Positions 36,234-45,308 of a stretch of DNA of 64,000 bases are shown piece by piece. Within the stretch, counting starts at the first letter, position 1. Each line of letters opens with the position of its first letter. The stretch is from contig NZ_FXZC01000004.1 of NCBI RefSeq assembly GCF_900169275.1, forward strand, positions 124,001 through 188,000, read 5' to 3'. A program made the position numbers and the translations under genes. This stretch comes from Brevibacterium casei CIP 102111 (GTDB taxonomy: Bacteria > Actinomycetota > Actinomycetes > Actinomycetales > Brevibacteriaceae). Under the pieces are notes generated by a model. The model did no database searches, was not told the origin of the DNA, and saw only the letters and a list, made by a program, of their open reading frames with translations.

Positions 36234-37508
36234 ATGACAACGCGCCGCCTCCCGCTGACCGGTGTGCGGGTCCTCGAACTCGGCAACTACATCGCGGCCC
36301 CCACCGCCGGCCGGATGCTCGCCGACTTCGGAGCCGAGGTCATCAAGGTCGAACGTCCCGACACCGGCGACGAGCTGCGCAACTGGCGGCTCAAGGCCGG
36401 CACGACGTCGATGCTCTACCGCACGATCAACCGCAACAAGAAGTCCGTGACCCTCGACCTGCGCTCCGAGGACGGACGCGAAGCCGTCCTCGAGCTCGTC
36501 CGCCGCTCCGACATCGTCCTTGAGAACTTCCGGCCGGGCACCCTGGAGAAGTGGGGGATCGGCCCCGACGTCCTCGAGGAGGTCAACCCCGAGATCATCC
36601 TCGTCCGGATCTCCGCGTTCGGTCAGACCGGACCGATGTCGGCCCGACCCGGTTTCGCCGCCGTCGCCGAGGGGTATTCGGGATTCCGCGAACTCGTCGG
36701 CGATCCCGACCGCCCACCCGTACGCGTGGGCATCTCGATCGGCGACTCGATCGCCGGCATGCAGGCGGCCTTCGGGGCCGTGATGATGCTCTTCGACCGG
36801 CAGCGGCAGCGCATCCACGGAGCCGCCGAGGCGGTCACAGGCAAGGAGGTCGGCTTCGAGGGCGAGGGACCGCTCGCCGACCGCACCGTCGACGTCGCCC
36901 TCAACGAAGCGATGTTCTCCGTCATGGAGTCCCTCGTCCCCGACTACTCGGCCTTCGGCGAGGTCCGCACGCGCACCGGTGGTCGGATGGAGGGCATCGC
37001 GCCCTCGAACGGCTACCTCTGCGCCGGTGGGAAGTCCGTCGTCATCGCCGGCAACGGCGACGGCATCTTCGCCCGCCTGATGACGGCGATCGACCGACCC
37101 GACCTCGGTGATGATCCCGACCTGCAGACGAACGCCGGCCGATGGGACCGCCGGGACGAACTCGACGAGGCGATCGGAGCGTGGTGCGCCGAGCGCGACG
37201 TCGACGAGGTCGTCGCGGTCCTCGACGAGGCGGGAGTGCCTGCGGGGCCGATCTACACGGCCGAGGACCTCGTCGCCGATGAGCAGCTGCGCGCCCGGAA
37301 CATGATCCAGGAGATCGACGTCTCCACCGGCGAGGAGGTCCTCGACGACGTCGCCTTCCCCGGCATCACCCCGGTCATCGGCGGTGCCTCGATCCCCATC
37401 GATCACCTCGGCCCCGACCTCGGTGAACACACCGCCGAGGTGCTCGCCTGGCTGGGAATGGGCGAACCCGAGGACCCTTCCGAACCGGGAGGCCCGGCAG
37501 TACCCTGA
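36234..37508 (+). CDS. Family III CoA transferase (CaiB/BaiF)
   Basis: A 424-residue family III CoA transferase that moves CoA between carboxylic acids. The N-terminal Rossmann-like domain opens with LTGVRVLELGNYIAAPTAGRML. The catalytic Asp171 is present in VGISIGDSIAG. An insertion of about 30 residues (about 193-222, Gln/Arg/Glu-rich) replaces the short RTGRGQ loop of relatives. The RBS is AGGAG before the ATG at 36234. The 240-base gap upstream holds a copy of the 11-mer CGCCGAGGCGG and no other clear signal. Confidence 0.85.
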   Translation: MTTRRLPLTGVRVLELGNYIAAPTAGRMLADFGAEVIKVERPDTGDELRNWRLKAGTTSMLYRTINRNKKSVTLDLRSEDGREAVLELVRRSDIVLENFRPGTLEKWGIGPDVLEEVNPEIILVRISAFGQTGPMSARPGFAAVAEGYSGFRELVGDPDRPPVRVGISIGDSIAGMQAAFGAVMMLFDRQRQRIHGAAEAVTGKEVGFEGEGPLADRTVDVALNEAMFSVMESLVPDYSAFGEVRTRTGGRMEGIAPSNGYLCAGGKSVVIAGNGDGIFARLMTAIDRPDLGDDPDLQTNAGRWDRRDELDEAIGAWCAERDVDEVVAVLDEAGVPAGPIYTAEDLVADEQLRARNMIQEIDVSTGEEVLDDVAFPGITPVIGGASIPIDHLGPDLGEHTAEVLAWLGMGEPEDPSEPGGPAVP

Positions 37509-37512
37509 GCCC

Positions 37513-38082
37513 ATGGCAGAGCTGCGGTATTCGATCAACATCACCGTCGACGGGTGCTGCGACCACCTCGCGATCGACCCCGACGAGGATCTCCACGCCC
37601 ACCACGCCGAGAACCTCCGACAGGCCGACGGCCTCCTCTTCGGCCGCAGGACCTACCAGCTCATGGAATCCGCGTGGCGCCAGCCCGCAGTGACTCCCGA
37701 GACCGACGCCGCCGACGCGGAGACGCAGACCGACATCGACGTCTTCGCCGAGGTCATCGACAAGGCGAAGAAGTACGTCGTCTCGAGCACGCTCACCGAG
37801 GTCGACTGGAACGCCGAACTCCTCGGCAGCGACCTCAGATCGGAGATCGAACGGATCAAGGACGACTCCGTCCGCGGACTCTTCGTCGGGGGAGTGACGC
37901 TGCCCCGGGCGCTCGCCGAACTCGGACTCATCGACGAATACGAGTTCGTCGTCCACCCGCGCATCGCCGGCTATGGGCCGTACGTGTTCAACGGTCTCGC
38001 CGAGGTCGTCGACCTCGTCCCCACGGACCGTCGCGAACTCGAGTCGGGCGCTGCCGTGCTCCACTATCGTCCGCGCCACTGA
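37513..38082 (+). CDS. Dihydrofolate-reductase-like (RibD C-terminal) protein
   Basis: A 189-residue RibD-C/DHFR-like protein with LRYSINITVDGCCDH at the start, the GLLFGRRTYQLME motif and the RGLFVGGVTLPRALAELGLIDEYEF segment. It starts four bases after the CoA transferase stop and so may be co-transcribed, but it has no evident place in that pathway. It is a distant paralogue of the protein encoded at 11844-12410. Confidence 0.82.
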   Translation: MAELRYSINITVDGCCDHLAIDPDEDLHAHHAENLRQADGLLFGRRTYQLMESAWRQPAVTPETDAADAETQTDIDVFAEVIDKAKKYVVSSTLTEVDWNAELLGSDLRSEIERIKDDSVRGLFVGGVTLPRALAELGLIDEYEFVVHPRIAGYGPYVFNGLAEVVDLVPTDRRELESGAAVLHYRPRH

Positions 38083-38130
38083 AGAAGCAGGCTGAGCCGC
38101 ACACGACCGGATCCCGCCGCGACCGCGAGT

Positions 38131-38147
38131 GTCCCGTTTGCCGGGAC
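38131..38147 (+). terminator. Short GC hairpin after the RibD-C gene
   Basis: GTCCCG pairs with CGGGAC around TTTGC, 48 bases after the stop codon. The stem is short and lacks a U-tract. Confidence 0.4.
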
Positions 38148-38210
38148 AACGGACGCCGACTTCCCACTCCGCTCTCACATAGCGACCCGCAGCCATTCCC
38201 TGCAACGGCG

Positions 38211-38278
38211 TGCTTATGCTATCTCTGAAGTAAGCATGCGAGGGCGCATGCCGGAAGCATCCTCCCGCTGAGCGGGAG
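38211..38278 (+). promoter_or_regulatory. Leader with competing hairpins before the HMG-CoA-lyase-like gene
   Basis: TGCTTA (38211-38216) can pair with TAAGCA (38231-38236), while GCATGCG (38234-38240) can pair with CGCATGC (38245-38251). The two stems share bases 38234-38236 and exclude each other. A stable CTCCCGC/GCGGGAG hairpin (38262-38278) follows. The arrangement resembles a switching leader or attenuator in the 249-base gap before the lyase gene. Confidence 0.4.
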
Positions 38279-38331
38279 ACGATATCGCCATCATCGTTCC
38301 GCTCATGCGGAGATGACGCAGAGGGAGACAC

Positions 38332-39252
38332 ATGGTCCGGCCGAACACGGTGCACATCCTCGACACGACCCTGCGCGACGGGCTGCAGATCGAGGCGGCC
38401 ATCGTGCCCACGGACGTCAAGGTCGAACTCGCAGAGCGCCTCATCGCCGCCGGGCTCACCGAGATCGAAGTCGGATCCTTCGTCAACCCGAAGAAGGTCC
38501 CGCAGATGGCCGACACCGGGGAGGTTCTCGAACGCCTTCGGCCGCACGAGGACCAGGGGGTCGACTTCTTCACGCTCGTCTTCAACCTCAAGGGTGCCGA
38601 ACGCGCCGTCGATGCGGGAGCGAAGAACATCAAACTCGTCGTCTCCGCCTCCGAAGGCCACTCGCAGGCGAACTCGGACGCACCGATCGCCCAGGCCACC
38701 GAACGCCTGCTGGCCGCCGCCGACTACGCCCGCGACCACGGCGTGCGCTTCGACATCACGACGGCCGTGAGCTTCATCTGCCCCTTCGACGGGATCACCG
38801 ATCCCGACCGCCTCGTCGAGGTCATCCGCCCCTTCGTCGAGGCGGGCGCCTACGGCATCGGCGTCGCCGACACCATCGGCAACGCCAACCCCTCACTGGT
38901 GCGCCGGAACACCTCGGCGGTCATGGAGGCTTTCCCGGGGAAGTCGGTCGGCCTCCACCTCCATGACACGTACAACTTCGGGATGGCCAACGTCATCGCC
39001 GCCCTCGACCTCGGCGTCGAACACTTCGACGCCGCGATGGGCGGCCTCGGCGGCTGCCCGTTCGCTCCGGGCGCGGCCGGGAACATCGGCACCGACGACC
39101 TCGTCCACCTCCTCCACCGCGAAGGGGTCGCGACCGGCGTCGACGTCGATGCGCTCGCCGAGGTGCGGGCACCGCTCACCGCCGCCGTCGGCCACGAGCT
39201 GAGCTCGAGCCTCTCCCAGATCCCCGCCGTCCCCGCACCCTACCGCGGCTGA
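38332..39252 (+). CDS. HMG-CoA lyase family protein
   Basis: A 306-residue TIM-barrel lyase of the HMGL-like family, probably cleaving a 3-hydroxy-3-methylglutaryl-CoA-type thioester to acetyl-CoA or pyruvate plus a keto acid. Metal and catalytic residues are visible: Arg15 and Asp16 in DTTLRDGLQ, His209 and His211 in LHLHDTYNFG, and Cys242 in the HMGL loop GGLGGCPFAPGAAGN. The neighbouring CoA transferase starts two bases after its stop. That suggests the acid is first activated to a CoA ester and then split. Confidence 0.87.
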   Translation: MVRPNTVHILDTTLRDGLQIEAAIVPTDVKVELAERLIAAGLTEIEVGSFVNPKKVPQMADTGEVLERLRPHEDQGVDFFTLVFNLKGAERAVDAGAKNIKLVVSASEGHSQANSDAPIAQATERLLAAADYARDHGVRFDITTAVSFICPFDGITDPDRLVEVIRPFVEAGAYGIGVADTIGNANPSLVRRNTSAVMEAFPGKSVGLHLHDTYNFGMANVIAALDLGVEHFDAAMGGLGGCPFAPGAAGNIGTDDLVHLLHREGVATGVDVDALAEVRAPLTAAVGHELSSSLSQIPAVPAPYRG

Positions 39253-39254
39253 TC

Positions 39255-40499
39255 ATGATCGACGAGGACCCGCACACCAGCACCGAGGCGGCGGCCGTCG
39301 ACGCCGGACCGAGCGAGCCCCTGCCCCTGGCCGGCGTCCGCGTCGTCGAGTTCTCCCATATGGTCATGGGCCCGAGCTGCGGGATGATCCTCGCCGACCT
39401 CGGCGCCGAGGTGATCAAGGTCGAGCCCCGCGGGGCCGGCGACAAGACCCGCTACCTGCCCGGCTCGGGCTCCGGACTCTTCCCCGCCTTCAACCGCAAC
39501 AAACTCAGCGTCCAGCTCGACATCGCCGAGGCGGCCGACCGGGAGGTCGCCCTCACCCTCATCGACTCCGCCGACGTCCTCCTCGAGAACTTCCGGGTCG
39601 GGAAGATGGAGTCGATGGGCTACGGGTACGACGAGCTCGCCGCCCGCAACCCGCGCCTCATCTACGCCTCCCTCAAGGGATTCCTTCCCGGTCCCTACGG
39701 GCAGCGCACCGCCCTCGACGAGGTCGTCCAGATGCTCGGCGGGCTCGCCTTCATGACCGGTCCTCCCGGTCAGCCCCTGCGGGCGGGCGCAAGCGTCAAC
39801 GACATCATGGGCGGGATGTTCGGGGTCATCGGCATCCTCTCCGCCCTGCGGGTGCGCGAGCAGACCGGCCGCGGGCAACTCGTCAACTCCGCCCTGTTCG
39901 AGAACAACGCGTTCCTCGTCGGCACCCACATGGCGCAGGCCCAGCTGAGCGAGGAGCCGCTGCGGCCGATGCCCACCCGGCGGGCGACGTGGGCCGTCTA
40001 CGACATCTTCCTCGACCGGGACGGCAGCCAGGTCTTCGTCGCCGCCGTCAGCGACGGGCAGTGGCGCGACCTCTGCGACGAGTTCGGGCTCACCGACCTC
40101 GCCCGGGATCCCGCGCTCGAGCACAACCAGGGCCGCGTCGACCAACGCGAGCGCATCCACGCCGAACTCCAGGCCGCCCTCTCCCGACTCAGCCTCGCCG
40201 AGATCGAGGGGAAGTGCACACGCAGGGGCCTGCCCGTCGCCCCCGTCAACACCCCCGCCGACCTCACGAGCGACCCCCACCTCGTGGCCTCGGGAGCATT
40301 GGCGGCCACGGGCCTGCCCGACGGGGAGAGCGTCGACATCCCGCTGCTGCCGCTCACCTTCGACGGACAGCGACTGGGCCTGCGCCGCAACGTCCCCGCC
40401 CCCGGTGAGCACAATGCGGTCTACCGGGACGGGAACTCGGGCACCCCTCCCGACCTCCCGGACGTCGACCTCGGCGAGGAGAGGACGCAGTCGCAATGA
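39255..40499 (+). CDS. Family III CoA transferase (CaiB/BaiF)
   Basis: A 414-residue CoA transferase. The fold starts at LAGVRVVEFSHMVMGPSCGM and the catalytic Asp183 is present in RAGASVNDIMGG. The later segment reads LVNSALFENNAFLVGTHMAQ, typical of a subgroup different from the paralogue at 36234. It is almost contiguous with the HMG-CoA-lyase-like gene and precedes the TctCBA transporter. It is therefore the likely activating enzyme of an imported di- or tricarboxylate. Confidence 0.86.
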   Translation: MIDEDPHTSTEAAAVDAGPSEPLPLAGVRVVEFSHMVMGPSCGMILADLGAEVIKVEPRGAGDKTRYLPGSGSGLFPAFNRNKLSVQLDIAEAADREVALTLIDSADVLLENFRVGKMESMGYGYDELAARNPRLIYASLKGFLPGPYGQRTALDEVVQMLGGLAFMTGPPGQPLRAGASVNDIMGGMFGVIGILSALRVREQTGRGQLVNSALFENNAFLVGTHMAQAQLSEEPLRPMPTRRATWAVYDIFLDRDGSQVFVAAVSDGQWRDLCDEFGLTDLARDPALEHNQGRVDQRERIHAELQAALSRLSLAEIEGKCTRRGLPVAPVNTPADLTSDPHLVASGALAATGLPDGESVDIPLLPLTFDGQRLGLRRNVPAPGEHNAVYRDGNSGTPPDLPDVDLGEERTQSQ

Positions 40500-40613
40500 C
40501 GGGAACACCGCGAGCACCGCAGGCGCGAGTACCACGGACACGAGCACCGCAGTTATACGACAACACACGATGACAGGGATCTGCAGGCAGCTGCAGCTGA
40601 TCAAGGAGTGGCA

Positions 40614-41672
40614 ATGCGATCAACGACGATCACAGGCACAGGTCGGACCACCTCGGCGAGGGAAGGTGCGCAGAGGAGACGGTGGGCAGGCGTGGGGGCC
40701 GCGCTCGCCGCGACGGCGCTCGTCCTCTCCGGATGCCAGGGCCGAGCCCAGCCGCCGGGGGAGGGCGGGGACTACCCGTCGGGACCGGTGACGGTGACGG
40801 CCCCTGCCGAACCCGGCTCGGGCTGGGACACGACGGCGCGCGCCGTCACCGAGGCCCTGCAGCGCGACGAACTCGTCACCACGCCCCTGCCGGTGCAGAA
40901 CCGGCCGGGCGGCACGGGCTGCACGTGGCTGACGACGATGATGCAGCAGGACAAGGGCAAGGACGACCAGATCGCGATCACCTCGCTGGCGAGCCAGACG
41001 ATGAAGGCGCGGGGTCTGTGCGAGTACGGGCCGCAGGACGCCACCCTCATCGCCACGCTCTACGTCGAGGACTTCATCGTCGTCGCTCCCAAGGACAGTG
41101 ACATCGCCGACCTCGACGGCCTCGTCTCCGCGCTCAAGGACGACCCGCAGGCGGTGACCGTGGCCGCCGCCGGCGACGACACGCTGCCGTTCGCGCTCTT
41201 CGCGAAGGCCGCAGGGGTCGAACCCGCCGACGTCAACTTCGTCAACTACGACGGCGGCGGCGAGCAGACGACGGCGATGCTCAACGGGGATGCGAAGGTC
41301 GCGATCGCCGGACTGAGTGAATTCCGGTCCGTCCTCGAATCCGGGGACATCGTCCCCCTCGTCACGTTCGCCCAGAAGCCGCTGCTCGCCCCGTTCGAAT
41401 CGGTGCCCACCGCGATGGACTCCGGCTACGACGTCACGCTCGGCAACTGGCGCGGGGTCTACGGTCCCGCGGACATGCCGCAGGAGGCCGTCGACTACTG
41501 GGCGACGACGCTGGAGAAGATGAGCACGTCGACCACGTGGGAGGACACGGTGAAGAAGAACCAGTGGGCGCCGGAGTTCCGGACCGGTGAGGACGCGCAG
41601 AGCTACGTCGACGAAGCGGCGAAGACGGTCGAGGAGGGTGTCAAGGAGACCGAACTGGGCACGGACAAATGA
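40614..41672 (+). CDS. tctC: Tripartite tricarboxylate transporter binding protein TctC
   Basis: The extracytoplasmic solute receptor of a TTT transporter, 352 residues. An Arg-rich start and hydrophobic helix end in the lipobox LSGC, so it is a membrane-anchored lipoprotein. TctC features are present: VTAPAEPGSGWDTTARAVTEAL, NRPGGTGC, and the GGGEQTTAMLNGDAKVAIAGL pocket segment. AAGGAG lies five bases before the ATG at 40614; a GTG two codons earlier overlaps it. The stop overlaps tctB (ATGA). Confidence 0.9.
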   Translation: MRSTTITGTGRTTSAREGAQRRRWAGVGAALAATALVLSGCQGRAQPPGEGGDYPSGPVTVTAPAEPGSGWDTTARAVTEALQRDELVTTPLPVQNRPGGTGCTWLTTMMQQDKGKDDQIAITSLASQTMKARGLCEYGPQDATLIATLYVEDFIVVAPKDSDIADLDGLVSALKDDPQAVTVAAAGDDTLPFALFAKAAGVEPADVNFVNYDGGGEQTTAMLNGDAKVAIAGLSEFRSVLESGDIVPLVTFAQKPLLAPFESVPTAMDSGYDVTLGNWRGVYGPADMPQEAVDYWATTLEKMSTSTTWEDTVKKNQWAPEFRTGEDAQSYVDEAAKTVEEGVKETELGTDK

Positions 41673-42196
41673 CCGCGACCCGGCGCGATCTCGTCACCGG
41701 GATCGTCATCACGGTCATCGGGGTCGTCTACCTCTCGGCGACCTTCTCGATCCGGGAGACGGCCGACATCGTCACCCCGCGGACCTTCCCCCAGATCGTC
41801 GGCGCCGGGCTCATCGTCCTCGGCCTCTTCCTCGCCGGACAGTCCGTGTGGAGTGCTCGGACCGGGCAGGGTCGGACCCACCCCGCCGAGGCGGAGGCCG
41901 GGTCCCTGGGTGACGGCACCACCGAACCCACCGGCGGTGTCGTCATCGAGGCGCCGCCGGAGCCGGCGGGGCGCAGGGTCCTGGTCCAGTTCGCGCTCTT
42001 CTTCGCCTACCTCGCGATCGTCATCCCGGTCGGCTTCGTCCTCTCGACCGCGGCGTTCCTCATGGCGGTGACGAGTCTCTACGCCCCGGAGAAGTGGATC
42101 CGCAACCTCGTCTTCTCCGTCCTCTTCTCCGTCGCGGTCTACGTCGCCTTCGTCTTCGGGCTCGCGGTCTACCTGCCCGTGGGAATCCTGGGATAG
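41669..42196 (+). CDS. tctB: Tripartite tricarboxylate transporter small subunit TctB
   Basis: The small membrane subunit of the TTT transporter, 175 residues with about four hydrophobic helices and a polar loop of about 45 residues between the second and third. The N-terminal VTGIVITVIGVVYLSATFSIRE and the PRTFPQIVGAGLIVLG segment are typical. Its start overlaps the tctC stop, and tctA follows after nine bases. Confidence 0.87.
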   Translation: MTATRRDLVTGIVITVIGVVYLSATFSIRETADIVTPRTFPQIVGAGLIVLGLFLAGQSVWSARTGQGRTHPAEAEAGSLGDGTTEPTGGVVIEAPPEPAGRRVLVQFALFFAYLAIVIPVGFVLSTAAFLMAVTSLYAPEKWIRNLVFSVLFSVAVYVAFVFGLAVYLPVGILG

Positions 42197-42205
42197 GGGG
42201 AGGGC

Positions 42206-43720
42206 ATGGACACACTCGTCGATCTGGGAGGCGGCTTCGCCTCGGCGCTGCAGCCGGCCAGTCTCGCCTTCGCCCTCCTCGGCGTCCTGCTCGGCACCGT
42301 CGTCGGCGTCCTGCCGGGGATCGGTCCGATCTCGGCGATCGCGATCCTCATCCCCGTCTCCTTCGGGATGGAGCCCGTGCACGGCCTCATCCTCCTCTGC
42401 GGGATCTACTACGGCTCGATGTACGGCGGATCGATCACCGCGACCCTGATCAAGACCCCCGGCGAGGTCTCGAGTGCGGTGACGGCGATCGAGGGCTACG
42501 AGATGGCCCGGCGCGGCCGGGCGAAGGCGGCGCTGGCGACCGCGGCGATCGGGTCGTTCCTCGCCGGCACGCTCGCGATCATCGGGCTGACGTTCCTCTC
42601 CCCGGTCCTCGTCCGCCTCGCCAACGTCTTCGGGGCCACCGAGTACTTCCTCCTCATGGCCGCAGCCCTCCTGCTCGCCTCGACGATGTCGACCGGGTCC
42701 CGAGCGAAGGCCCTCATCTCGATCTTCATCGGCCTCGCCGTCGGCCTCATCGGCCTCGACTTCCAGACGGGCCTGCCACGGCAGACGTTCGGCATCACGC
42801 TGCTCTCCGACGGCATCGACTTCACGATCTTCGCCATGGCCCTCTTCGCGATCCCCGAGGCGATCCGCAACCTCGCGCTCGGTCAGGGGGCGAAGGAGGA
42901 GATCCAGAGCTTCGGCTCCGAGCGGTGGATGACGAAGCAGGACTGGCAGCGCTCGGCCGGCCCGTGGGCGCGGGGCTCGGTCCTCGGGTTCATCATCGGC
43001 GTCCTCCCCGGTGTCGGACCGTCGCTGGCCTCCTTCATGTCCTACATCATGGAGAAGCGGATCTCGAAGCGCAAAGACGAGTTCGGCAAAGGAGCGATCG
43101 AAGGAGTGGCCGGTCCCGAGGCGGCGAACAACGCCGGCGTCGGCGGTGCGATGGTCCCCCTCTTCAGCCTCGGCATCCCCGGATCGGCGACGACGGCGCT
43201 GCTCCTCTTCGTCTTCACGATGTACGGACTCCAGCCCGGTCCGCTGATCTTCCGCGACGAATCGGGACTGATCTGGACGATCATCGCGAGCATGTACGTC
43301 GGCAACGTCGCCCTCATCATCCTCAACCTCCCGCTCGTCGGCGTCTTCGTCAAACTCCTCAAGATGCCCAAGGAGATCCTCTTCTCCGCGATCCTCGTCC
43401 TCGTCGTCATCGGCGCCTACGCGATCGAGTTCAGCCTCTTCGGCCTCATCATGCTCGGCATCTTCGGGGTCGTCGGCTACCTCATGGACCGAGGCGGCAT
43501 CCCGCTCGCCCCGTCGATCCTCGCGCTCGTCCTCGTTCCGCTCCTCGAGGACAACTTCCGCCGCATGCTCCAGATCTCCGGGGGATCGCTCGCACCCCTG
43601 GTCACCCGGCCGGTGTCCCTGGCGATCATCATCCTCATGATCGCCGGCATCGTCGGTCCGTTCGTCTTCCGCTGGTGGGTGCGCCGACGGAAGCTGTTGG
43701 CAGATGTGAGCGTCGGATGA
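42206..43720 (+). CDS. tctA: Tripartite tricarboxylate transporter large subunit TctA
   Basis: The 504-residue main permease with about 12 helices. Family motifs are clear: GTVVGVLPGIGPISAIAILIP, YYGSMYGGSITATLIKTPGE, the repeat-related GVLPGVGPSLASFMSY, and GPEAANNAGVGGAMVPLFSLGIPGSATT. With TctC and TctB it imports a carboxylate using an ion gradient. The linked lyase and CoA transferase suggest a branched or hydroxylated di- or tricarboxylate. Confidence 0.92.
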   Translation: MDTLVDLGGGFASALQPASLAFALLGVLLGTVVGVLPGIGPISAIAILIPVSFGMEPVHGLILLCGIYYGSMYGGSITATLIKTPGEVSSAVTAIEGYEMARRGRAKAALATAAIGSFLAGTLAIIGLTFLSPVLVRLANVFGATEYFLLMAAALLLASTMSTGSRAKALISIFIGLAVGLIGLDFQTGLPRQTFGITLLSDGIDFTIFAMALFAIPEAIRNLALGQGAKEEIQSFGSERWMTKQDWQRSAGPWARGSVLGFIIGVLPGVGPSLASFMSYIMEKRISKRKDEFGKGAIEGVAGPEAANNAGVGGAMVPLFSLGIPGSATTALLLFVFTMYGLQPGPLIFRDESGLIWTIIASMYVGNVALIILNLPLVGVFVKLLKMPKEILFSAILVLVVIGAYAIEFSLFGLIMLGIFGVVGYLMDRGGIPLAPSILALVLVPLLEDNFRRMLQISGGSLAPLVTRPVSLAIIILMIAGIVGPFVFRWWVRRRKLLADVSVG

Positions 43721-43734
43721 GGGAGAGGACACCG

Positions 43735-44514
43735 ATGACCGACAGAACGTCCACCGCAGGGAGGTCGACGACCACGGAGGGGCGGGGCGATCCCACCCCC
43801 GCCGAGGCGCTCGCCCCGTCCGATTTCGACCGACCCCAGGAGGTCGGAGTCATCGACCGGAGTGCGGCGATCCTCACCGCGCTCCAGGACACCCCGATGA
43901 CCGCCGCCGAGGTGTGCCGCCGCCTCGGCTACTCGAAGTCGACGACGTACCGCCTCCTCGCCGACCTGCGGACCCACCGCTTCATCGTCCGCGACTCCGG
44001 GGGCCTGCTCCGCCTCGGGCCGTTCCCGGGACGGCGGAGCATCGCGACGACGAATTCCGTCCTCGAGCACCTGCGCACGCTCACGAGCGAATCCGTGCAG
44101 CTGTGGGTCCGTGTCGGCGAGGACCGGGTGTGCGTGCGCAACGTCGAAGCCGACCACGAGCTGCGGGTCACCCGCGGCGTCGGCACGATCCTCCCGCTCG
44201 TCGACGGCGGGTCGGCGGCGCTCGCCCTGTGCGGGCCGGGGAATCCGGGGGAGTTCTACGCGACGAAGCAGGCGCGGGTGAAGGGGACCGCCTCGGCGAG
44301 CGTGGCCTTCACGGTCGGGGCCACGGTGTTCGCGCTCTGTGTGTCCTACCCCCTGACCAGGGAGCCGGACAATGTCGCCGGTGCCTACCGCGGGCCGGTG
44401 ACGACGGCGGCGATCGAACTCAAGTCCCTCCTCGAGGACAGTGAGGAGCTCGCGGTGCTCAGGGACATCGCCCGCCTCGCGCTCGGGGCCGGCGGTCAGT
44501 CCTCGCCGAGGTAG
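43735..44514 (+). CDS. IclR family transcriptional regulator
   Basis: A 259-residue IclR-type regulator with an N-terminal helix-turn-helix (SAAILTALQDTPMTAAEVCRRLGYSKSTTYRLLADL) and an effector domain ending with SVAFTVGATVFALCVSYPLTRE. About 40 disordered residues precede the DNA-binding domain. The ATG at 43735 has AGAGGA upstream and is preferred to one at 43717 that overlaps the tctA stop. As the last gene of the lyase/transporter cassette it probably senses that substrate. Its end overlaps the convergent SRPBCC gene by 19 bases. Confidence 0.87.
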   Translation: MTDRTSTAGRSTTTEGRGDPTPAEALAPSDFDRPQEVGVIDRSAAILTALQDTPMTAAEVCRRLGYSKSTTYRLLADLRTHRFIVRDSGGLLRLGPFPGRRSIATTNSVLEHLRTLTSESVQLWVRVGEDRVCVRNVEADHELRVTRGVGTILPLVDGGSAALALCGPGNPGEFYATKQARVKGTASASVAFTVGATVFALCVSYPLTREPDNVAGAYRGPVTTAAIELKSLLEDSEELAVLRDIARLALGAGGQSSPR

Positions 44515-45149
44515 AACGCCGTCGTCCGCTCCGCCGCGGCCCGGGCCTCGGGTTCGGGGGTGCCTGCCGCCGCCGAGGCCTCACCCCACGCCGCACTGGA
44601 CGCGCGGATGAACCGCTGGACGGCCGGCGTCTGAGCGAAGGCCTCCTCGTCCTCGGGGCGACCCGTTCCGGCCTTGAGGTGGAGGGCGAGTCCGAGGAGC
44701 GAGAGGTCCCACCCGACGCCGGTCGCCCCGGGCCCGTACTGGGTCCAGAACTCCGACCCCGCCTCGGCGGTGGCCGCATGCTCGAGGGTGAGTCGGGCAC
44801 CATCGCCGTCGGGGTCGACGCGCACGGACACCTGGCTCGTTCCGCCGCCGAACTCCCACGTGATCGCGAAGGTCCGCGGTGCTTCGCAGGCCTCGACCGT
44901 GCCCGAGGCGTTGCCCTCGATCGCGTACCGGCCGCCTGGCCGCAGGTCGCCGCTGACCGGGGCGAACCAGCGGGCGAGGCGCTCGGGGTCGGTGCACGCC
45001 TCCCAGAGGTCGTCGACGGAGGTCGGGTAGGTCTGGCTGAGTGATTGGACGGCATGCTGGGTGCCGCCGTCGATGTCGACGCTGAGGCCGCGGGTGACGT
45101 CGTCGGCCTGGGCGGCGATGACGGCGTCGTCGGTGGGTCGCTCGCTCAC
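44496..45149 (-). CDS. SRPBCC (AHSA1-like) domain protein
   Basis: A 217-residue START-like protein. The domain covers about residues 30-165, with TYPTSVDDLWEACTDPERLARWFAPVSGDLRPGG and FGGGTSQVSVRVDPDGDG. A helical C-terminal extension may form dimers (FIRASSAAWGEASAAAG). A GTG start follows GAGGAGG. It overlaps the IclR gene tail to tail. Ligand and partner are unknown; no ArsR gene accompanies this copy. Confidence 0.83.
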   Translation of the reverse strand: MSERPTDDAVIAAQADDVTRGLSVDIDGGTQHAVQSLSQTYPTSVDDLWEACTDPERLARWFAPVSGDLRPGGRYAIEGNASGTVEACEAPRTFAITWEFGGGTSQVSVRVDPDGDGARLTLEHAATAEAGSEFWTQYGPGATGVGWDLSLLGLALHLKAGTGRPEDEEAFAQTPAVQRFIRASSAAWGEASAAAGTPEPEARAAAERTTAFYLGED

Positions 45150-45308
45150 TGGTCCTCCTCGGTGTGGGTGGGCATGGTTCGAGTATGGGCGCTCGGTCGC
45201 CCACGTCAAGGGCACTGACTCCTCAGTGCGGCGGGCAGGGCCCTGCCGGGCTCGCCCGGATCCTGAACGTCGGCGACCGCACCCGGGCCGGTGTGGTTCG
45301 ATGCCCCC

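Noticed and set aside
39255-40499. Possible loss of the catalytic Asp in the CoA transferase, because the VDVSLLE-like segment reads VNSALFE
   Set aside because: The nucleophilic Asp of this family lies in the earlier (V/I)xDxxxG segment. It is present here as Asp183 in ASVNDIMGG, so the active site is intact.
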